A DNA stretch of 64,000 bases, taken from the NCBI RefSeq assembly GCF_030817655.1, contig NZ_JAUSZM010000003.1, forward strand, positions 3,348,001 through 3,412,000, read 5' to 3'. This document shows positions 59,248-64,000 of this stretch, piece by piece. The position numbers were made by a program, and so were the translations under genes. Each line of letters starts with the position of its first letter. Position 1 is the stretch's first letter. The stretch is from Streptomyces sp. V4I2 (GTDB lineage: Bacteria; Actinomycetota; Actinomycetes; Streptomycetales; Streptomycetaceae). The notes under the pieces were generated by a model. That model ran no database searches and was not told the DNA's origin. It worked only from the letters and a program-made list of their open reading frames with translations.

Positions 59248-59526
59248 TGCGCAACCAACTGCGCACCGAGCGCGCACCGCATGCGCAGCACGAAGTGGAC
59301 GGCTGCGCAGTCGGCGCACGCAGGCGAAAAGGAGTCTGCGCAGCCGCCCACCTACCTGCCGTGGTCGTGCGCATGGTCGCCCCAACCAACGGGCCCTCCA
59401 CAGGTCTGCCACACCCTGCGTGGCACCAAGTGCGTGGTGATTGCGCATCGTTGGTCGGGCGATGCGAACCCGGCTTCACGACCATTCATGGATCTGCACA
59501 GTCGGGGTGCGGACGGTGTCTGCGCA
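59248..59526. repeat. Cluster of eight TGCGCA sites
   Basis: The self-complementary hexamer TGCGCA begins at 59248, 59260, 59282, 59304, 59337, 59368, 59442 and 59521. By base composition (~72% GC) I would expect roughly 0.1 in this length. The spacing is 12-79 bases and the first five lie at roughly one- to three-turn intervals. The array fills the non-coding gap between the replication-relaxation gene and the retron effector and could be an iteron-like origin or a protein-binding control region. Confidence 0.6.
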
Positions 59527-59641
59527 CCTTCCCGCGGGCCGGGCCTTGACCCCTCCTTGTGGTGCGCGGGAGGCGTACGGCGTGGCCCGACCACGGCACA
59601 CTGAGGCAGCGAGACCCACCAGCAGGAGAGCGGGAAGCGGG

Positions 59642-60880
59642 ATGCACACCCAGTACGTACCACCACGGCCGAGCGAGACTCGCCAGGGGATCGAGTGGCT
59701 GAAGAACTTCGCCCCTGGGGACGTCGAGACAGCTCAACTGCTGTTGAACAGCCTCTGTTTCGTCTCCGAAACCATGTTCCGGCAGGACCTGTTCGCACGC
59801 CTGGCCGCTGTCCTGGCCGACGGACACATCGAGACACCAGCAGCCCTGTACAGCGTCCAGTCTTACGACCCTCCCGGCACGATGTTCCACGACCACGTGA
59901 CGCCAGTGGTCTCCAGCGCGAGCAGCATGGGCAGTGAACTGGTCGTCCAGAACATCATCGGCGCCGTACGACGCAGCTTGGTCCCCCGCGTGAACATCCG
60001 TGACGCCACCGAACTCTGCATCCTCAGACAGCATCGGGTACGCAGCCTGGTGTTCGTATCGGACCAGGCCGGCTCGGGACGCGAGTGCGAGGAGTATGCC
60101 CGCACCTGGCTGCGCAACAAGACCATCCGCAGTTGGAAGTCCCTGAAACTGGTCAAGCTGTACCTGGTCCTGTTCACCGCCTCCGCCTCTGGGCTGCGCC
60201 GCCTGCGCAAGAGCGGCCTCTACGACGAGATCTGGGTGGTGCGGCACGGCATGGACTTCGCCTCCGCCCAGTGGAACGATGCCGAGCGCAGCCGCATCCG
60301 GACACTGTGCGAGAAGTACGCACGGCGCGAGGGGGAGGGCCTGGGCTGGGAAGGTAGTCAAGGGCTGGCCGTGTTCGAGCACACCGTGCCCAACAACCTG
60401 CCGTCCATTCTCCGGCAGCGAAGAGGACCGTCGCGGCGCCCCGATGGCTGGGCGCCGTTCTTCCAACACCGCACCGCACCACCGGACCTCATGCAGGAAC
60501 TCGTCGGATATGCGCCGGCGCACGACCGGGCACGAGGACTACGCGCACTGGGTCAGCAGCGCCTGGCATATGCGGGCGAAATCCGCACCCACTACCGCAG
60601 CGGGGTCCGCAACCTGGCCGAGATTCTGGGGCACCTCGCCGCGGGACACCGTCATGCCGAGCAACTGGCCCGCGCCGTGTCGGTGTCCGTGCCCACCGCC
60701 GAAGAAGTCATCGTGCAGATACGTAGCTGGGGACTGATCGACGCTCAGAGACGTCTGACGGATGCCGGATGGGCAGAACTGCGGGCGGCCAAGGCCAAGC
60801 CCCGCCGCGTACTTCAGCAATTGCAGGGCAGCCAGGAGCCCTACTATCCTCACTCTCTGCGGGAGAGCCGGTGGCCCTAG
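59642..60880 (+). CDS. Retron effector: phosphoribosyltransferase-like plus winged helix
   Basis: 412 aa. Middle region VRSLVFVSDQAGSGRECEEY (~133-152) matches the PRPP-loop signature of the PRTase-like effectors found in conflict systems, with SSMGSELVVQNIIGAVRR before it. Residues ~340-400 form a winged helix (AEQLARAVSVSVPTAEEVIV; GLIDAQRRLTDAGW). A PRTase-like effector with a DNA-binding domain beside a retron reverse transcriptase is a recognised retron type (type III in the scheme I recall). It is expected to stay inactive while bound to RT-msDNA and to attack nucleotides or nucleic acid when phage disturbs that complex. The last codons overlap the ncRNA a1 arm. Confidence 0.75.
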   Translation: MHTQYVPPRPSETRQGIEWLKNFAPGDVETAQLLLNSLCFVSETMFRQDLFARLAAVLADGHIETPAALYSVQSYDPPGTMFHDHVTPVVSSASSMGSELVVQNIIGAVRRSLVPRVNIRDATELCILRQHRVRSLVFVSDQAGSGRECEEYARTWLRNKTIRSWKSLKLVKLYLVLFTASASGLRRLRKSGLYDEIWVVRHGMDFASAQWNDAERSRIRTLCEKYARREGEGLGWEGSQGLAVFEHTVPNNLPSILRQRRGPSRRPDGWAPFFQHRTAPPDLMQELVGYAPAHDRARGLRALGQQRLAYAGEIRTHYRSGVRNLAEILGHLAAGHRHAEQLARAVSVSVPTAEEVIVQIRSWGLIDAQRRLTDAGWAELRAAKAKPRRVLQQLQGSQEPYYPHSLRESRWP

Positions 60881-61076
60881 CGTAATCGGCGAGGTAATCG
60901 CCGAGACAACGGCCTTCATTTGAAGGCCAGGCTGTGGCCGGTGGCTGCATGCTGTGGACAAGCTGTCGTACGCCTGAGCCTTGAGATGCGCTGGTGCCCC
61001 TACGTGCGCCTGGTGCGCGCAGCTCAAGGACCTAGCGGGATGACACCGAAGGTAGGACGTCATCGACTCTCCCGCA
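60858..61076 (+). ncRNA. Retron msr-msd RNA
   Basis: Arms a1 TGCGGGAGAG (60858-60867) and a2 CTCTCCCGCA (61067-61076) are perfect 10-bp complements. Between them are: TAGC with a candidate branch G (60878-60881); hairpin TCGGCGA/TCGCCGA (60886-60904); hairpin GGCCTTC/GAAGGCC with an ATTT loop (60911-60928), both msr-like; a long msd-like hairpin CCTTGAG.TGCGC/GCGCA.CTCAAGG (60979-61029); and GATGAC/GTCATC (61039-61064). Order effector - ncRNA - RT and the ~220-nt size suit a retron. Branch point and msDNA end are not proven. Confidence 0.75.
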
Positions 61077-61142
61077 CGCTACCGAAGGCAGGGGCTACAA
61101 CGCGGTGTCGCGCCGGAAGTCATCGACGAGGCCCTGTCCCAG

Positions 61143-62198
61143 ATGCGGCGCCTTGACGCCAGGGGCCTGACGCCGGTGCTGACACTGGCTCACCTCGCGC
61201 ATCTGACCGGGGTGCACTATCTGTACCTGCGGGAAATCGTCCAGCGCCGACGCGACCCCTACACGGAGTTCTCCCGCCCCAAGCGTGAGACCGGCAAGAC
61301 ACGCACCATCGCTGCACCGGACCCCGTCCTGATGAACGTCCAACGCTGGCTCCTGCACCAGATCTTCGGACGGCTCACGCCCCACCAGGCCAGCTACGCC
61401 TACCAGCAGGGCCGCTCAGCCGTGCAGTGCGCCCAACGCCACCTCGGCGCCACATGGCTACTGAAGTTCGACCTGCACAACTTCTTCCCCTCCATCAACG
61501 AGAGAGCCGTCCAGGCGGTGGTGCATGCCGCCGGCTACAACAAGCTCATCTCCTTCGAGATCGCTCGTCTGTGCACCCGGGTCCCCTGGGTCGTGGAGTG
61601 GCCCTACTCCGGCAGTTCCTACCAGACCATCGACACCTACAGGACGCCGAGAGTGGGCCGCTTGCCTCAAGGCGCCCCTACCAGCGGGGCCTTGGCCAAT
61701 GTTGTGGCCCGCCCGCTGGACGAGACGCTTGCCGCGCTGGCCGAACACTATGACCTGACGTACACCCGCTACGCGGATGACATGACCTTCTCGACGTTCC
61801 GGCGTTTCGAGCGTCCGACGCTGACCCGCTGCGTCGCCGAGATCACACAGGCTGTGGCCGCCACGCCCTTCACATTGCATCGCAAGAAGACCCGTGTTGT
61901 CCCGCCCGGGGCACGGAAGATCGTTCTCGGCCTCCTGGTGGACGGCGACGAGGTGCGTCTGCCACGGCAAACAAGAAAGAGGCTGGAGGACCACATCCGC
62001 GGGGCGGAGAAGTTCGGATTCGCTGCCCACGTCGAACACATCGGTTTCAGCTCATTGCAGGGGTTCATCCACCACGTCGACGGGTTGCTGGCCTACGCCC
62101 AGGGAGTGGACACTGCATGGGCGCGTCCACTGACACGCCAGTGGGAAGACTTGCTGGCCGCCGAAGGCTTCTCCGTTCTGGAACGCCGCCGGTGGTGA
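61143..62198 (+). CDS. Retron-type reverse transcriptase
   Basis: 351 aa. RT motifs in order: LLKFDLHNFFPSI (motif A, Asp ~110), GRLPQGAPTSGALANVV (motif B'), YTRYADDMTFS (catalytic YADD ~210-213) and IVLGLLVDGDEVRLP, the position of the retron VTG motif, here VLG. The retron NAxxH motif appears as CAQRH (~96-100). GAGG lies 11 bases before ATG 61143. The frame is open back to 61056 and looks coding (APEVIDEAL), but no ATG/GTG/TTG occurs in it, so the start is uncertain. Copies msd RNA into msDNA using the branch guanosine as primer. Confidence 0.9.
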   Translation: MRRLDARGLTPVLTLAHLAHLTGVHYLYLREIVQRRRDPYTEFSRPKRETGKTRTIAAPDPVLMNVQRWLLHQIFGRLTPHQASYAYQQGRSAVQCAQRHLGATWLLKFDLHNFFPSINERAVQAVVHAAGYNKLISFEIARLCTRVPWVVEWPYSGSSYQTIDTYRTPRVGRLPQGAPTSGALANVVARPLDETLAALAEHYDLTYTRYADDMTFSTFRRFERPTLTRCVAEITQAVAATPFTLHRKKTRVVPPGARKIVLGLLVDGDEVRLPRQTRKRLEDHIRGAEKFGFAAHVEHIGFSSLQGFIHHVDGLLAYAQGVDTAWARPLTRQWEDLLAAEGFSVLERRRW

Positions 62199-62679
62199 CG
62201 GCTCTTTAACCCGTCTCCGGCAATCCCAGACCAACTGCTGCCAGCGTCGGTCGACGTCCGCTGTGGTCGCATCGGTGCCGGACTCTTGTCGGATGCCCAC
62301 AACAAGGCTGACAGCGGACAGCAACTGCGCACGTCGCTCCGTGGCCACCGCCCCCTCTGCACGCTCGCTGCGCACGTGGCCACCCCTAGGCCACCCCTCG
62401 CTCACGAAGCACCTCGGCGACCGTCAGGGAACGTCTGCCCTCTGGCCCAAAAAAGCAGTGCATCACCGAAGTTGAGGCCGAGCGCGACGATGTCCGGGCG
62501 CAGCTCGCCGGCACACACACGTGCAGCGGTTCGCCGCCAACGCGACGAAACCCGCATTCATCCACTTCCGGGCCACCGCGAACACCGACAACCGGCTGAT
62601 GAGCCAAGGCCATTCGTGTGCGGCACGTCCGCAGTCACCGACATGCCACACACGAACGCGCCGAACAGGAGCAGCGCCG
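62199..62679. other. Intergenic stretch, no gene seen
   Basis: 480 bases after the reverse transcriptase. A short run (ITEVEAERDDVRAQLAG) looks coding but has no start and is quickly interrupted; it may be a scrap of an older gene. Confidence 0.4.
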
Positions 62680-63444
62680 ATGAACTACGCCACCGCCGTA
62701 CACGAGACCGTCGCCGCTCTGCGCAGCGCCCGGGAACGGTGGGCCGAGCTGCTGCTCGCCATCGAGACCCCGCCCGCGGACGTCTGGCCACCGCGGCAGC
62801 TCGCGCACACCCTGCGCGCCACCGACGACGAGCAACTACTCGTCGAGGACCGAGCCCCGCTCGTACTACGCGAGCACCCCGCCCCGGCCAACCTCGACGC
62901 GCTCGACACTGGCCTCGCCATCGAGAGACAGGTATTCGCCCTCGCCGACACCCTCGCCGCCGCCGTCCAGCACCCCCGGCGCGACGACCCTCGACGGTGG
63001 CAGTTCCAGAACCCCGGCGCACAGACGCGCGGGACGCGGCCGGATCACGGGCGCACGGGCTGCACTTCACGTGCGTATGGGTCGAGGGACGTGTGCTCGA
63101 CGAGGACACCGAGCCCGAGCAGCAGCTCGACGGCACCCCCTCCGCACCGCCGTTCGCTCCCCTGCCCCCGCACTTGCTGCACGAGGCACGGCGTACCGCG
63201 CGGATCGCCGAGGGCCGACCGCTACGAACCCTCGGCCTCCACGCGCGCGCCACCCCTCTACCGAATCACCCGTGCCCGTACTGCGCCGACGAGCTCATCC
63301 TGCACACCGTCCTCGAGGAGGCCCCGACCGCCCGTGCCCGAGGACAAGCACGGCCGGCGCGTATGGAGGTGGGCCGATCTGTTGGCTCTGGTTGCCGCCC
63401 TCGGTTCCGAGGGGCGGCCCGGAACCGCGCGGCACGCAGTATGA
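62680..63444 (+). pseudogene. Mobile-element hypothetical gene with two compensating frameshifts
   Basis: Starts MNYATAVHETVAALRSARER and stays in one frame to about 63030. It then needs a second frame for HGLHFTCVWVEGRVLDEDTE through HARATPLPNHPCPYC (a zinc-knuckle half), and near 63330 returns to the first frame for EDKHGRRVWRWADLLALVAA. The pieces join into one sensible ~250-aa protein of a type common in Streptomyces phages and integrative elements, so the gene is frameshifted twice. Function unknown. Confidence 0.6.
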
Positions 63445-63657
63445 CGACGTCGGCCCCGGGCATGGTCCGGGGCCGACCGGACTGCTCCTCAATGGTGCGC
63501 GGCTACGCACGGGACCCTTCCGGCACCGGTGGCAGCAGATACCTGCACATTGGTCACATATAGGTAACAAAAGGGTAAAGCAGGCCACTAGGCGAACTCC
63601 CTTGACTGCAAACTATCTTCAGAGTCAAAAACGAGGGCGGAATACAGGCTGAATTTA

Positions 63658-63676
63658 GTTAGTTAGACTAACTAAC
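63658..63676. promoter_or_regulatory. 19-bp perfect palindrome
   Basis: GTTAGTTAG - A - CTAACTAAC, a perfect 9-bp inverted repeat around one central base, 68 bases before the small membrane-protein ATG. Its form is typical of TetR/MarR operators. The surrounding DNA is clearly less GC-rich than the rest of the window. Confidence 0.7.
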
Positions 63677-63743
63677 CTCTTCTGACCAAGCTCTGAAGCA
63701 ATAGCTGTCGACGAATGAAATAAAAAAGGGGAGGGCAATTCAG

Positions 63744-63893
63744 ATGCGCAAAAGCTGGATGCGAATCATTCGGGAAGCGCTGCAAAGTGGGGACGGGACA
63801 CTGCGCCTAGTGTTCCTCATGGGCGCAGGGGTCGCTTGCGGCGCGACGTTCGTCGGAGTGCTAGCCGTAGCGAGGCTCGTCGGACTGCTCTAG
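63744..63893 (+). CDS. Small membrane protein (49 aa)
   Basis: Begins MRKSWMRIIREALQSGDGTL (basic, amphipathic) and continues with one hydrophobic segment LVFLMGAGVACGATFVGVLA to the end: a single-pass peptide with the N-terminus predicted inside. GGGGAGG lies 10 bases before the ATG. Codon use is lower in GC than its neighbours. Small cationic membrane peptides occur on Streptomyces plasmids and phages, for example as transfer-spread or holin-like proteins; no specific match is claimed. Confidence 0.6.
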   Translation: MRKSWMRIIREALQSGDGTLRLVFLMGAGVACGATFVGVLAVARLVGLL

Positions 63894-64000
63894 CTGTATT
63901 GCCCTGAGAGGTTGGGGACGCGGCTGGCGGGTGGTTGGCCTTTCAGCGCGGTGTGTCCGCGGTGGTGATTGTAGGTGTGCAGCCAGTCGGGGAACGCTTG
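63890..64000 (-). CDS. IS481-type transposase, C-terminal end (partial)
   Basis: The last 36 codons of a DDE transposase on the minus strand, continuing beyond the window: FPDWLHTYNHHRGHTALKGQ then PPASRVPNLSGQYS and TAG. The YNxxRxHxAL pattern is the conserved end of the IS481/IS3 integrase core. Its stop codon overlaps the end of the small membrane-protein gene by 4 bases. Confidence 0.78.
   Translation of the reverse strand, partial: QAFPDWLHTYNHHRGHTALKGQPPASRVPNLSGQYS

Noticed and set aside
59281..59526. CRISPR-like regularity of the TGCGCA sites
   Set aside because: The repeated unit is only 6 bases and spacing is irregular (12-79); no repeat-spacer structure and no cas genes.

Overview
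The window is high-GC actinobacterial DNA, almost certainly Streptomyces. Supporting signs are the GC-rich third positions, GTG starts, short ATGA/GTGA gene overlaps, a Tat-type lipoprotein, a DUF5753 HTH/DUF397/histidine-kinase-like ATPase cluster and F420/FMN luciferase-like oxidoreductases. No rRNA, tRNA or CRISPR array was found.

Layout. (1) 0-7.5 kb: a drug-export-type ABC permease, an Fe(II)/2-oxoglutarate hydroxylase coupled to an alpha/beta hydrolase (looks like the edge of a peptide natural-product cluster), a small secreted protein, an F420-type oxidoreductase, undecaprenyl-diphosphatase and a PQQ-propeller lipoprotein. (2) 7.8-14.1 kb: a small accessory block flanked on its left part by a 42-bp direct repeat. 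It holds the ATPase/HTH/DUF397 trio, an HD-domain protein, an HNH nuclease with a PUA/EVE-like N-terminus and a nuclease-DUF2075 helicase. (3) 14.5-16 kb: oxidoreductase plus MerR. (4) 16.2-23 kb: a GntR-controlled operon of ferredoxin, ABC importer (binding protein with a NosL-like tail) and an FAD flavoprotein carrying HEAT repeats, resembling APS-reductase/fumarate-reductase-type enzymes. (5) 23-44.8 kb: a large organosulfur scavenging region. It contains SfnG, two DszC-like flavin monooxygenases, an SsuE-like reductase, an SsuD-like monooxygenase with a polar amino-acid (cystine-type) ABC importer, a TSUP exporter, an Rrf2 regulator and an SsuA-like binding protein. Four separate sulfur operons are each preceded by a tiny cysteine-containing leader peptide followed by a hairpin, pointing to ribosome-mediated attenuation by cysteine supply. 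(6) 30.7-49.3 kb is also a zone of gene decay: at least seven pseudogenes, several keeping both ends but missing the middle, and an IS110 element.

(7) 49.4-64 kb is a defence island. A four-gene Wadjet operon (DUF2397, DUF2398, TIGR02680 SMC-like ATPase, DUF2399/Toprim; each start overlaps the previous stop) is followed by a replication-relaxation-type protein. Next comes a cluster of eight TGCGCA sites, and then a retron: a phosphoribosyltransferase-like/winged-helix effector, a structured non-coding RNA with 10-bp a1/a2 arms and msr/msd-like hairpins, and a reverse transcriptase. The right edge holds a frameshifted gene, a 49-aa membrane protein behind a 19-bp palindrome, and the end of an IS481-type transposase. 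The retron with its readable RNA and the four leader peptides are the most interesting observations.
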